From Dehalococcoidia bacterium (GTDB lineage: Bacteria > Chloroflexota > Dehalococcoidia > Tepidiformales > Tepidiformaceae), in the NCBI GenBank assembly GCA_020853755.1, contig JADYYG010000004.1:1-64000 (forward strand): DNA of 64,000 nucleotides. Direction: 5' to 3'. The position numbers and the translations under genes were made by a program. Positions 47,186 through 55,597 of the stretch are shown piece by piece (position 1 is the first letter of the stretch; each line of letters starts with the position of its first letter). The notes below the pieces were generated by a model that saw only the letters and a program-made list of their open reading frames with translations, was not told the DNA's origin and did not search any database.

Positions 47186-48175
47186 CTACTTGCCGGCGGT
47201 GTTCAGGCCCTCGAGCTTCCGCCAGTGGTGCTCAGTCTTGATCCGGCGGACAGTGCCCGAGCGGGAGCGCATGACGAGCGATTCGCTGACGGCGCCGCCG
47301 GAGGTGTATTCGACGCCTTCGAGGAGGTCGCCGCCGGTGACGCCGGTGGCTGCGAAGAACACATCGTCGCCCCGTACCAGGTCGTCGATGGTGAGGACGC
47401 GGGTGAGGTCCATGCCGTGCTCGGCCGCCATCTTGCGGTCATCGTCGTTGCGCGGCCAGAGCCGGCCCTGGAAGTCGCCGCCGATGCACTTGAGCGCGGC
47501 TGCGGCGACGACGCCTTCGGGTGAGCCGCCGATGCCGAGCATCATGTCGACGCCGGAGCCCGCCATCCCGGCGGAAACCGCCGCCGGGGCGTCGCCGTCG
47601 GTGATGAACTTGATGCGGGCGCCGGCTGCGCGCACCTGGTCGGCGATGTCGGTGTTGCGGTCGCGGTCGAGGATGATGACGGTGACTTCTTCGACCGGCA
47701 TGCCCTTGGCCATGGCGACGCGGCGGATGTTCCAGTCGACGGGCGCGGAGAGGTCGATGACGCCGCGAGCTTCGAAGCCGACCGCGATCTTCTCCATGTA
47801 GAACATGTCCTGCGGGTTGTAGAGGGTGCCCCGCGGCGCACAGGCGATAACGCTGACTGCGCCCGGGCGGCCGAGCGCCGTCAGGCGGGTGCCTTCGAGC
47901 GGGTCCACGGCGACGTCGACCTGGGGGCCGTGGCCGTTGCCGACGCGCTCGCCGTTGTAGAGCATGGGCGCCTCGTCCTTTTCGCCCTCGCCGATCACGA
48001 TGACGCCGTCCATATCAACGGTGTCGAGCATCATGCGCATGGCATCGACGGCGGCCTGGTCTGCGCCAATCTTGTCGCCGCGGCCCATCCAGCGGGCGGC
48101 GGCGACAGCGGCCGCTTCGGTCACGCGGACCAGTTCCATGGCGATATTTCGGTCGGGGACGCGTTCGTTCCTCAC
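47186..48175 (-). CDS. glpX: Class II fructose-1,6-bisphosphatase
   Basis: The 329-residue protein has the GlpX blocks WMGRGDKIGADQAAVDAMR, GEGEKDEAPMLYNGE, VDPLEGTRL, FITDGDAPAAVSAG and MLGIGGSPEGVVAAAALKCIGG. It removes the C1 phosphate of fructose 1,6-bisphosphate, the committed step of gluconeogenesis. The start is GTG, overlapping the stop of the HD-domain gene as GTGA. An internal ATG 12 codons on (MELVRVTEAA) would shorten it but still keep the conserved domain. Confidence 0.91.
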   Translation of the reverse strand: MRNERVPDRNIAMELVRVTEAAAVAAARWMGRGDKIGADQAAVDAMRMMLDTVDMDGVIVIGEGEKDEAPMLYNGERVGNGHGPQVDVAVDPLEGTRLTALGRPGAVSVIACAPRGTLYNPQDMFYMEKIAVGFEARGVIDLSAPVDWNIRRVAMAKGMPVEEVTVIILDRDRNTDIADQVRAAGARIKFITDGDAPAAVSAGMAGSGVDMMLGIGGSPEGVVAAAALKCIGGDFQGRLWPRNDDDRKMAAEHGMDLTRVLTIDDLVRGDDVFFAATGVTGGDLLEGVEYTSGGAVSESLVMRSRSGTVRRIKTEHHWRKLEGLNTAGK

Positions 48176-48729
48176 GGGTTCACTCCGAGGTGGTGTGCCA
48201 CCGGCTTGAGCGCTTCGGCCACAAACCGGATGTGTTCGTCGAGTTCGACGCCGAGGTCAGCGGCGCCGTTAACGAGATCTTCGCGGCGGACGCTCCGGGC
48301 GAAGGCCTTGTCTTTCATCTTTTTCCGCACCGATGCAGGTTCGATTGAGGAAAGGGATTTGTCGGGTTTGACCAGTGCGCAGGCCGTGACGAACCCGGAG
48401 AGCTCGTCGCAGGCGTAAATCGCGCGGTCCATTTTGGAGGTGTATTCCATTCCAAGGAACGGCGCGTGGCAGAGAATCGCATAGCGGATGTCGGCGGGCA
48501 CGCCGCGCGCTTCGAGGAGGACTGAGCCGGCTTTCGGGTGGAGGTCTTCAGTCGGGTGAATCTCCCAGTCGAAGTCGTGCAGCAGCCCCGTGATCCCCCA
48601 CTTCTCCTCGTCCTCGTGGAGCAGGCGCGCGTAGGCCTGCATCACCGCTTCGACGGCGATGCCGTGCTTCCGCGTCCGCTCCTCCTGGGAGTATTCCACG
48701 AGGATGTTCCAGGCGTCTTCGCGATGCAC
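48172..48729 (-). CDS. HD-domain hydrolase
   Basis: The 185-residue protein has the HD pattern RTRKHGIAVEAVMQAYAR, GLLHDFDWEIHP with the His-Asp pair, AILCHAPFLG and a later Asp in ACDELSGFV. It probably cleaves a phosphoester or nucleotide. I start at GTG (VHREDAWNIL) because AGGAGG lies 5-6 nt upstream; the longer frame translates the repeat DNA upstream. It is coupled to glpX by the GTGA overlap. The substrate is not known. Confidence 0.8.
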   Translation of the reverse strand: MHREDAWNILVEYSQEERTRKHGIAVEAVMQAYARLLHEDEEKWGITGLLHDFDWEIHPTEDLHPKAGSVLLEARGVPADIRYAILCHAPFLGMEYTSKMDRAIYACDELSGFVTACALVKPDKSLSSIEPASVRKKMKDKAFARSVRREDLVNGAADLGVELDEHIRFVAEALKPVAHHLGVNP

Positions 48730-48784
48730 CCTGTCCTCCTCTCCGAAGCATGGCTCCGGGCGCCCCGAATGGTAGCAAACCGCG

Positions 48785-48981
48785 CCATTTTGGATTTTGG
48801 ATTGTGGATTTCGGATTTTGGATTGGCCCGGCCCATCACCTCTGGGCTGACGAGACTCCACAATCCAACCCGCCATGACCGAGCGGGGCGGCAGTAGCGG
48901 GGAATCCCCAATCCGAAATCCGAAATCCAAAATGGCACGGGTGGGGCCAATCCAAAATCCACAATCCAAAATCCAAAATCG
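48785..48981. repeat. Inverted heptamer-rich repeat (GGATTTT/AAAATCC)
   Basis: Left arm 48785-48828 contains GGATTTT-type heptamers and ends GGATTGGCC. The right arm 48945-48981 reads GGCCAATCCAAAATCC and so on, and is its reverse complement apart from one 7-nt unit present only on the left. The arms are separated by about 116 bp that contains a further inverted copy (48910-48935). AATCCAAA-type heptamers are known in intergenic regions of cyanobacteria and Chloroflexota. The block lies between the HD gene and a membrane protein gene and holds no open frame I can support. Confidence 0.8.
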
Positions 48982-49815
48982 TCAGATTGGTCGCGCGGTG
49001 AGGAACATGAGGCCCTTGGCGAGGACTTCGCCGACGAAGACCGCGCCCATGGCGATGTAGAGGAGGCCGGTGGCGCTCTGCATCGCCTTCATCTGGGTGG
49101 TCTTGAGGGAGAGGATGCCGAGGATGATCGGGAAGACGAGGCCGACGGCGATACGGAGGTAGAACGCCGGGTTGCCGAAGATGCCGACGTCGACCGGGTT
49201 CGCCGGCGTGGGAACCTCACGTACGGGCACCGCCACGTTGATGACGAGGACGACCACCTGGAACCCCAGCGCCGCAAGCAGCACATAGTCGAGGTCGCGC
49301 AACGGCCAGGCCGGGAGGGCGCCTTCGGTCAGGTACCAGTGCCCCCAGACCATCGAAACGGACACCGCGCCGAGCGCGAGCGTGCCGCCGATGAGGGCGA
49401 TGAGCGCGCCCGGGTAGCCCCACGTTGGCGGCGCGAGCATCGCCGCCAGGAGGCCAACAGCAAGCACGCCCGCGATCGACCCGGCGATGCCGAAGAGGCG
49501 GCCGATCGGGTCCCAGCCCATGAAGACGCAGAACATGTAGATGGCACTGGTAACGATGACCACCATGACCGCGCGCTGGACGTCGTCGAACGGCCCCGTG
49601 TCGATGCGATAGCCATCGACTGCCGGCTTCAGGTCGATGGTGGCGCCGGTCCAGTAGGCGAGCCCGGCAGCGACGGCGACACAGAGCGCCATGGTCATGA
49701 CAAAGCCGCGGGTAACCCCGCCGCGAAGGTCGCTGCCGAGGGTTATCCAGAGGCTGCCGATGCTCAATTCGGCAAGGATGAGATAGAGGGTGTACGGCAG
49801 TGCTTCGACGTTCAC
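48982..49815 (-). CDS. Polytopic membrane protein of unknown function
   Basis: The 277-residue product has about eight hydrophobic helices and few charges. A conserved-looking block WGHWYLTEGALPAWPLRDLDY sits between helices near the middle, and a second half begins with PVDVGIFGNPAFYLRIAVGLVFP. I do not recognise the family. GTG is the start that keeps the first helix (PYTLYLILAELSIGSLW). It is divergent from gatB with 95 bp between the starts and ends beside the heptamer repeat. Confidence 0.6.
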   Translation of the reverse strand: MNVEALPYTLYLILAELSIGSLWITLGSDLRGGVTRGFVMTMALCVAVAAGLAYWTGATIDLKPAVDGYRIDTGPFDDVQRAVMVVIVTSAIYMFCVFMGWDPIGRLFGIAGSIAGVLAVGLLAAMLAPPTWGYPGALIALIGGTLALGAVSVSMVWGHWYLTEGALPAWPLRDLDYVLLAALGFQVVVLVINVAVPVREVPTPANPVDVGIFGNPAFYLRIAVGLVFPIILGILSLKTTQMKAMQSATGLLYIAMGAVFVGEVLAKGLMFLTARPI

Positions 49816-49910
49816 GCAACAACGGAGTGTAGAGGCGGATGTCCTATCGGCCACCAACGGGCTCCGGGGGCCACCTTTTGCCTTCCCCTTCCGGGCGGGA
49901 TACTGGGTCT

Positions 49911-51386
49911 ATGACCTCCGTCGCCACCAGGTACGAAACCGTCATCGGCCTCGAAGTGCACTGCCAGCTGATTACGAAGAGCAAGATGTTCTGCGGCTGC
50001 AGCGCGGACTACTCCGGCTCCGAGCCGAACACGCACGTCTGCCCGGTGTGCATGGGCATGCCGGGCGTCCTGCCGGTGATCAACGAGCAGGCTATCGAGT
50101 ACATCACGATGACCGGGCTGGCGCTCAATTGCAGCATCGCCCCGTTCTCGAAGTTCGACCGCAAGAACTACCCGTACCCGGACCTGATGAAGGGCTACCA
50201 GATTTCGCAGTACGACCTCCCGGTCTGCCAGGACGGGTGGCTCGAAATCGCCCCCGAGGGGCAGGACCCGCGGCGCGTGGGCATCACCCGCGTGCACATG
50301 GAAGAGGACACCGCACGCCTTCTCCATCGCACCGACCCGGTGACCGGCGAGAGCTACACGCTCGTGGATATCAACCGTTCGGGCACGCCGCTGATGGAGA
50401 TCGTGAGCGAGCCCGACATGCGCTCTCCGGCCGAGGCGCGCGACTACCTCGTCCGGCTGCGCCAGATCCTGCGCTACATCGGCGTGAGCGAAGCGAACAT
50501 GGAGGAAGGCAACTTCCGCTGCGATGCCAACGTATCGCTCCGCCCGGTTGGGTCGACATCGTTCGGCACCAAGGTCGAAATCAAGAACATGAACAGCTTC
50601 CGGGCGGTGCACGACGCCATCGCGTTCGAAGAAGTGCGCCAGGCCGCGATGCTCGACCGGGGCGAGCGCATCATCCAGGAGACGCGTGGCTGGGTGGACG
50701 AACGGAACGAGACCGTGAGCCAGCGCACAAAAGAGCATGCGAATGACTATCGCTACTTCCCCGAGCCGGACCTGCCGCCCCTGAAGTTGGGCGAGCAGTA
50801 CGTCGCCCGGGTGCGGGCGAAGCTGCCGGAATTGCCGCAGTCACGCTTCCAGCGCTTCGTCGCCCTCGGGATTTCGGCCCACGACGCGGAAGCCCTGACG
50901 GAAGCGCGGGAGCGCGCCGACTACTTCGAGGCGGTGGCGAAGGCCATCAACCTCGAACCGCGCAAGGATGCCCGGCTGGCGGCGAACTGGGTCCTTGGAG
51001 AGGTGGGCCGCTGGTTGAACGCGCACGGCCGGGAGATCGAGACCTTCCCGCTTCCGGCGGAACAACTCGCGGGCCTCGCACGTCTTGTTGATGAGGGGAA
51101 AGTGACCTCGAACGTCGGTAAGGAAGTGTTCGAACAGATGGTTGAGAGTGGCCGCAGCGCCGCGGAGATCATCGAGTCGGCTGGTCTCGCACAGATCAGC
51201 GGCGAGGACGAACTGCTCACCGCTGTGCGCGGGGCGATTGCGGCGAACCCGAAGGCCGTCGCGGACTATCGCGGCGGCAAGACCAGCACCATCATGTTCC
51301 TCGTGGGGCAGGTGATGCGGGAGACACGGGGTCGCGCGAATGCGGGCGTGGTGCAGGCGCTGCTGGAGAAGGAGCTAAATGTTTAG
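49911..51386 (+). CDS. gatB: Aspartyl/glutamyl-tRNA amidotransferase subunit B
   Basis: The 491-residue protein has the GatB N-terminus YETVIGLEVHCQL, KMFCGCSADY, PVCMGMPGVLPVIN, and SKFDRKNYPYPDLMKGYQISQYDLP, which forms the Mg/ATP site with IHMEEDTARL-like sequence. The C-terminal YqeY-like domain ends in VMRETRGRANAGVVQALLEKEL. It amidates misacylated Glu-tRNA(Gln) and Asp-tRNA(Asn) with GatA and GatC. Neither gatA nor gatC is adjacent. GATACT ends 6 nt before the ATG and may be the promoter -10. Confidence 0.93.
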   Translation: MTSVATRYETVIGLEVHCQLITKSKMFCGCSADYSGSEPNTHVCPVCMGMPGVLPVINEQAIEYITMTGLALNCSIAPFSKFDRKNYPYPDLMKGYQISQYDLPVCQDGWLEIAPEGQDPRRVGITRVHMEEDTARLLHRTDPVTGESYTLVDINRSGTPLMEIVSEPDMRSPAEARDYLVRLRQILRYIGVSEANMEEGNFRCDANVSLRPVGSTSFGTKVEIKNMNSFRAVHDAIAFEEVRQAAMLDRGERIIQETRGWVDERNETVSQRTKEHANDYRYFPEPDLPPLKLGEQYVARVRAKLPELPQSRFQRFVALGISAHDAEALTEARERADYFEAVAKAINLEPRKDARLAANWVLGEVGRWLNAHGREIETFPLPAEQLAGLARLVDEGKVTSNVGKEVFEQMVESGRSAAEIIESAGLAQISGEDELLTAVRGAIAANPKAVADYRGGKTSTIMFLVGQVMRETRGRANAGVVQALLEKELNV

Positions 51387-51415
51387 GCTGCCGAGCGATA
51401 TCGAGAACCGGTGGT

Positions 51416-51421
51416 ACACTT
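51416..51421 (+). promoter_or_regulatory. Candidate -10 (TACACT) for the yvcK-secG operon
   Basis: TACACT ends 7 nt before the ATG of the YvcK-like gene, again without a visible ribosome site. Confidence 0.4.
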
Positions 51422-51428
51422 CCGCCCG

Positions 51429-52784
51429 ATGACGCTTCGTACCATCCGCGAACACTCGGCCCTCAAATGGCTGTACCCGGGGATGCACATCAAGCGCTGG
51501 CTTGCGCTGCTCCTCTTCGGCATCTCGCTCATGGGACTGGGCATCGCCTACGTCCTGAAAGAAGCCTACCTCCAGGTCGAACTCCCGGGCGCTTTCTACT
51601 ACCTGACCCTGCAGTTCATCCCGCGCTGGGGCCGTGGCCTGCTCTTCATGGCACTTTCGCTCACGACGGTGGGCATCTCGGTGTGGAAGCTCAACGAATC
51701 GCTGCTGTTCGCCTTCGTACGGCCGGAGACGCGTGAGCAGGGCCCCGGGTTGGCTGAGGCGATCTACAACAAGCGGTTCCTCAGCCGCGGCCCGCATGTG
51801 GTCGCCATTGGCGGGGGCACGGGCCTGTCGACGCTCCTCCGGGGGATAAAGGACCACACCAGCAACCTCACGGCCATCGTCACCGTAGCGGACGATGGCG
51901 GCAGCACCGGACGGCTCCGCCAGGAGTTCGGTGTGGTTGCCCCGGGTGACCTTCGCCAGTGCATCGCCGCGCTGGCCGAGGCTGAGCCCCTCATGTCGAA
52001 GCTGTTCCAGTACCGCTTCACAGAAGGCACGGGCCTCGAAGGCCACAGCTTCGGCAACCTGTTTATCGTGGCCATGGCCGAGGTGACCGGGAACTTCGAA
52101 ACGGCCCTCCATGAGGCCTCTCGTGTGCTGAACGTGCGGGGCAGCATCCTCCCTTCGACGCTGGAGGACGTGACCCTCAGCGCACGCACGCACGAAGACG
52201 AGCTCGTCCATGGCGAGCACAACATCACCGAGCACGGTGCTCGCATTCGCGACCTGTACCTCAATCCGCCGAACGCGGCCGCGCACCCGGAGGCGGTCCG
52301 CGCCATCCTCGACGCCGACCTCGTCGTCATCGGCCCCGGGAGCCTCTACACGAGCGTCCTTCCGAACCTGCTGGTGCCGGAGATCCAGAAGGCACTCCAC
52401 CAGACGAGCGCGATGAAGCTGTTCATCTGCAATGTGGCCACCCAGCATGGGGAAACGGACGGCTTTAGCGTGGCGGACCACATCGAGACGCTCGAACGCC
52501 ACGCCGGCAAGGGCGTCCTCAACGTGGTGCTGGCGAACAACAACATCGCCAACGACCTGCCGGAGGCCTGGCAGTCGAAAGCGGTTTCGATAACGCAGGA
52601 CGCACTACGGGCGTTCGAGGGCGTGCGGCTGGTGCAGGCCGACGTCGTCGCCGAAGAGAACCGTTACCGGCACGACCCGGCGAAGCTCGCCGGTACGGTT
52701 ATGCGACTGTACGATAACCGGGACATCTACTCGCCCGAAACGAGGCCCGCCGCGCGCGAAGCCTCGCTGGCCGCAACACGGTAA
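51429..52784 (+). CDS. yvcK: Gluconeogenesis factor YvcK/CofD-like protein with N-terminal membrane anchor
   Basis: The 451-residue protein has two N-terminal membrane helices (WLALLLFGISLMGLGIAYVL and the RGLLFMALSLTTVGISVW segment), then the YvcK core: VVAIGGGTGLSTLLRGIKDHTSNLTAIVTVADDGGSTGRLR, GDLRQCIAAL, GHSFGNLFI and VVIGPGSLYTSVLPNLLV. YvcK binds UDP-GlcNAc and affects cell-wall synthesis and growth on gluconeogenic sources in B. subtilis. The ATG is chosen over a GTG six codons earlier. It is followed closely by secG. Confidence 0.86.
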   Translation: MTLRTIREHSALKWLYPGMHIKRWLALLLFGISLMGLGIAYVLKEAYLQVELPGAFYYLTLQFIPRWGRGLLFMALSLTTVGISVWKLNESLLFAFVRPETREQGPGLAEAIYNKRFLSRGPHVVAIGGGTGLSTLLRGIKDHTSNLTAIVTVADDGGSTGRLRQEFGVVAPGDLRQCIAALAEAEPLMSKLFQYRFTEGTGLEGHSFGNLFIVAMAEVTGNFETALHEASRVLNVRGSILPSTLEDVTLSARTHEDELVHGEHNITEHGARIRDLYLNPPNAAAHPEAVRAILDADLVVIGPGSLYTSVLPNLLVPEIQKALHQTSAMKLFICNVATQHGETDGFSVADHIETLERHAGKGVLNVVLANNNIANDLPEAWQSKAVSITQDALRAFEGVRLVQADVVAEENRYRHDPAKLAGTVMRLYDNRDIYSPETRPAAREASLAATR

Positions 52785-52790
52785 GCATTC

Positions 52791-53018
52791 ATGGATTTGT
52801 TTCTCAACGTCCTTCAGATTCTGGTTTCGACCATCCTCATCGTGGTGGTTCTCCTCCAGGTCAAGGGTTCCGGCTTCGGCGCGGCTCTCGGCGGCATGTC
52901 CGGCGGCGGCGTCTACCGCACCAAGCGCGGCCTCGAGCGCACGCTCTTCCAGGCCACCATCCTGCTCGTGATCGCGTTCATCCTGATTTCGTTCCTGAGC
53001 GTGCTGCAGCAGAAGTAG
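52791..53018 (+). CDS. secG: Preprotein translocase subunit SecG
   Basis: The 75-residue protein has the SecG hairpin: helix 1 LQILVSTILIVVVLLQ, the conserved loop KGSGFGAALGGMSGGGVYRTKRGLERTLFQ and helix 2 ATILLVIAFILISFL. It is a non-essential component of the SecYEG channel. It is separated by 6 bp from yvcK upstream and followed after 3 bp by the substrate-binding protein. Confidence 0.9.
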   Translation: MDLFLNVLQILVSTILIVVVLLQVKGSGFGAALGGMSGGGVYRTKRGLERTLFQATILLVIAFILISFLSVLQQK

Positions 53019-53021
53019 CCC

Positions 53022-54665
53022 TTGCTCGAGCATCGCACTCCCGGCAGATCACGGCGGACCACCCTCCTGGTTGGGGCGATTGTCGTTGCCGCGCTCGCTG
53101 CGGCACTTGCGCTGGCCCTGCGGTTGTCCGGCAACGAAGGTGTGGTGCTAACCGGTACGTCCACGTACGTCGAAGGCGTTTCCGGCACCTGGCAACGCGT
53201 GAACCCGCTGTTCGCCAGCGCGAACGAAGTTGACGCCGACCTCTCCGAACTCGTCTTCTCCGGTCTTGTCCGTATCGGGCCCGATGGGCAGGTCGAGCCT
53301 GACCTTGCGGACCTGCCGCAGATCACGGACGAAGGCCGGACCTACACCTTCACACTGCGCAAGGGGTTGACCTGGCACGACGGCCAGCCGCTCACCAGCC
53401 GCGATGTCGCGTTCACCGTGCGAACGGTCACGAGCAGCGACTTTAGCGGCGACCAGGCGCTGGCCGAGGGCTGGCGCGGCGCCGACATCGATGTGCCGGA
53501 TGACCTGACGTTCGTGGTCAGACTGCGCCAGCCGTCTGCGCCGTTCCTCGCCCGCACCGCCACGATCGGGATCCTGCCCGAGCACTTGCTGGGAAGCGTG
53601 GCAGTGACCCAACTCGAAGACACGCCCTTCAATGCGGCCCCGGTCGGCAGCGGCCCGTACAAGGTCGAGTCCATGGACTCACGCGAGGCCCGGCTGGTCG
53701 CGAACCCGGCCTACCACCTCGGGAAGCCTGGCGTCGACCGTCTCGTGCTCAAGTTCTACACCGACGATGCGAGCGCCATCCGCGCGCTGCAGTCCGGGGA
53801 CGTGCGCGGGCTGTTGCTCCGCGAGACGGCGGCACAGGGGCAACTAACGGACCTTCGCAAGGTCAAAGACACGCGGGTGGACCAGTTGGAGCGCTCGACT
53901 CAGGTGCTGCTCTACCTGAACACGACGAATGCGCTCTTCCGCGACCAGCTTGTGCGCCAGGCCATTTCGCTCGGGGTCGACCGGCGGGCCATCGTTGACA
54001 AGGAGTTTGCCGGCGCTGCGACGGTGTCGTCGTCGCCGATTGCGCCGCGAACGTGGGCCTATGTGGCCGAGTACGACTTTGTGAACCGGGACCTCGAAAA
54101 GGCGCGCGCGCTGCTGAAAAAGGCCGGCTGGGAGCCGTCGGCGACGACGGGGATCCTGACTCGCGCGGGCCAGGAGTTCCGCTTCGTCATCCGCGTGGAC
54201 AACGATCCGGTGCGCGTCGCCATCGCCACGGACATCGCGACGCAACTCGGGGACCTCGGCATCCGGGCGACGGTGGCCAGCACGACGTTCACCGTGCTGA
54301 ACCTCGACTACCTGGTCCCGCGACGGTACGCCGCGGCCGTTGCAGCCTGGGAGCAGGGGCCGGACCCTGACCCGTATTTCGGCTGGCACAGTTCGCAGAT
54401 GGGGACGGCGGGGCTGAACCTGGCGAACTTCGAAGACCCCGTGACCGACGAGTTGATCGCCAAGGGGCGCACCTCCACCGACATCGAAGTACGGAAGGAC
54501 AGCTACCGCCAGTTCCAGGAAATCTGGCAAGACCTCGCGCCAGGCATCGTCATCGCCTACCCACACGCGATTTACGCGCATCCCGACGGGCTGAAGAATC
54601 TCATGCAGGGCGTGCTGTTTTCGGGCGCCGACCGGTTCGAAGACGTGCAGGAGTGGCGGCAATGA
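53022..54665 (+). CDS. Peptide/nickel-type ABC substrate-binding protein (SBP_bac_5), no transporter nearby
   Basis: The 547-residue protein begins with an Arg/Thr N-terminus and one hydrophobic segment (TTLLVGAIVVAALAAALALALRL) but has no lipobox Cys, so it is anchored or cleaved by a general signal peptidase. The rest is an SBP_bac_5 fold with LVFSGLVRIGPDGQVEPDLA, YTFTLRKGLTWHDGQPLTSRDVAFTVRT and GSGPYKVES. Start is TTG, 3 nt after secG. It overlaps fmt by 4 nt. No permease or ATPase is present, so it may have a chaperone-like or sensing role. Confidence 0.83.
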   Translation: MLEHRTPGRSRRTTLLVGAIVVAALAAALALALRLSGNEGVVLTGTSTYVEGVSGTWQRVNPLFASANEVDADLSELVFSGLVRIGPDGQVEPDLADLPQITDEGRTYTFTLRKGLTWHDGQPLTSRDVAFTVRTVTSSDFSGDQALAEGWRGADIDVPDDLTFVVRLRQPSAPFLARTATIGILPEHLLGSVAVTQLEDTPFNAAPVGSGPYKVESMDSREARLVANPAYHLGKPGVDRLVLKFYTDDASAIRALQSGDVRGLLLRETAAQGQLTDLRKVKDTRVDQLERSTQVLLYLNTTNALFRDQLVRQAISLGVDRRAIVDKEFAGAATVSSSPIAPRTWAYVAEYDFVNRDLEKARALLKKAGWEPSATTGILTRAGQEFRFVIRVDNDPVRVAIATDIATQLGDLGIRATVASTTFTVLNLDYLVPRRYAAAVAAWEQGPDPDPYFGWHSSQMGTAGLNLANFEDPVTDELIAKGRTSTDIEVRKDSYRQFQEIWQDLAPGIVIAYPHAIYAHPDGLKNLMQGVLFSGADRFEDVQEWRQ

Positions 54666-55597
54666 GCGCCCGCGTGGTGTTCATGGGGTCTCCGGAGTTC
54701 GCGGTCCCCAGCCTTCGCGCGCTGGTTGAAGCCGGCCACGTGGTGACCCTCGCCGTTTGCCAGCCCGACAAGCCGGCGGGCCGCGGCGGACGGCTGCAGG
54801 CGCCGCCGGTGAAGGTGGCTGCAGAGGCGCTTGGCATCGAAGTCTTCCAGCCCGAGCGGCTGCGCGACGAAGCAGTGCAGGCGAAGCTCGCCGCCGCGGA
54901 CGCGGATGTCTTTGTCATCGCGGCCTACGGGAAGATCCTCCCGCAGGCCGTGCTCGACCTGCCGAGGCATGGCTGCCTGAACGTACACGCCTCTTTGCTG
55001 CCCAGGTGGCGCGGCCCCAGCCCCATCGTCGCGGCCGTCCTGGCAGGCGATACGGTGACCGGCGTGAGCATCATGTCGCTCGTGCGAAAAATGGACGCCG
55101 GGCCAGTGCTTTCGACGGTCGAGATGCCAATCGAGCCCAGTGACACAGCGGGAGCCCTCGAAGCGCGACTGGCGGAGGCGGGCGCGCAGGAACTCGTTCG
55201 CGTGCTTCCCTCGTGGCTTGCAGGGGCGGTCACTCCGAAGGAGCAGGACGAAGTGGCGGCGACATACTGCCACCTCATGACCAAGGACGCCGGCTGGCTC
55301 CGGGCGAGCATGAGGGTTGCAGAGGCAGAGCGGGCTGTGCGCGCCTATAACCCGTGGCCGGGCGCCTCGGTTGGCTACGGCGGGCTGCGTCTCGCCATCT
55401 GGCAAGCGAGTATCGTACTCGCGGAGGCAGCGGCCCCCGGGACCGCACGAGTCATGGAACGCGCCCCCGCGGTCGCGTTCGACGATGGCTGGCTCAAGCT
55501 CGAGGTGGTCCAGAGACCCGGGGGTAAGCGGCTGACGGCGCAGCAGTTCCTCGCTGGGGAGCGCGGGGCGTTCGGCCCGGCGGTGGACCTGGCATGA
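54662..55597 (+). CDS. fmt: Methionyl-tRNA formyltransferase
   Basis: The 311-residue protein has ARVVFMGSPEFAVPSL, AAYGKILPQAVLDLP, NVHASLLPRWRGPSPI with the catalytic Asn and His, and GVSIMSLVRKMDAGPVL with the Asp. It formylates Met-tRNAfMet with 10-formyl-THF. The C-terminal OB-like domain is present (WLKLEVVQRPGGKRLTAQQFL). The ATG overlaps the preceding gene and the TGA overlaps the rlmN start, so it is part of a translation-linked operon. No def gene is present. Confidence 0.92.
   Translation: MSARVVFMGSPEFAVPSLRALVEAGHVVTLAVCQPDKPAGRGGRLQAPPVKVAAEALGIEVFQPERLRDEAVQAKLAAADADVFVIAAYGKILPQAVLDLPRHGCLNVHASLLPRWRGPSPIVAAVLAGDTVTGVSIMSLVRKMDAGPVLSTVEMPIEPSDTAGALEARLAEAGAQELVRVLPSWLAGAVTPKEQDEVAATYCHLMTKDAGWLRASMRVAEAERAVRAYNPWPGASVGYGGLRLAIWQASIVLAEAAAPGTARVMERAPAVAFDDGWLKLEVVQRPGGKRLTAQQFLAGERGAFGPAVDLA

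Noticed and set aside
51375-52502. 375-codon minus-strand frame opposite yvcK
   Set aside because: It runs against a gene with complete YvcK motifs and has no motif of its own.
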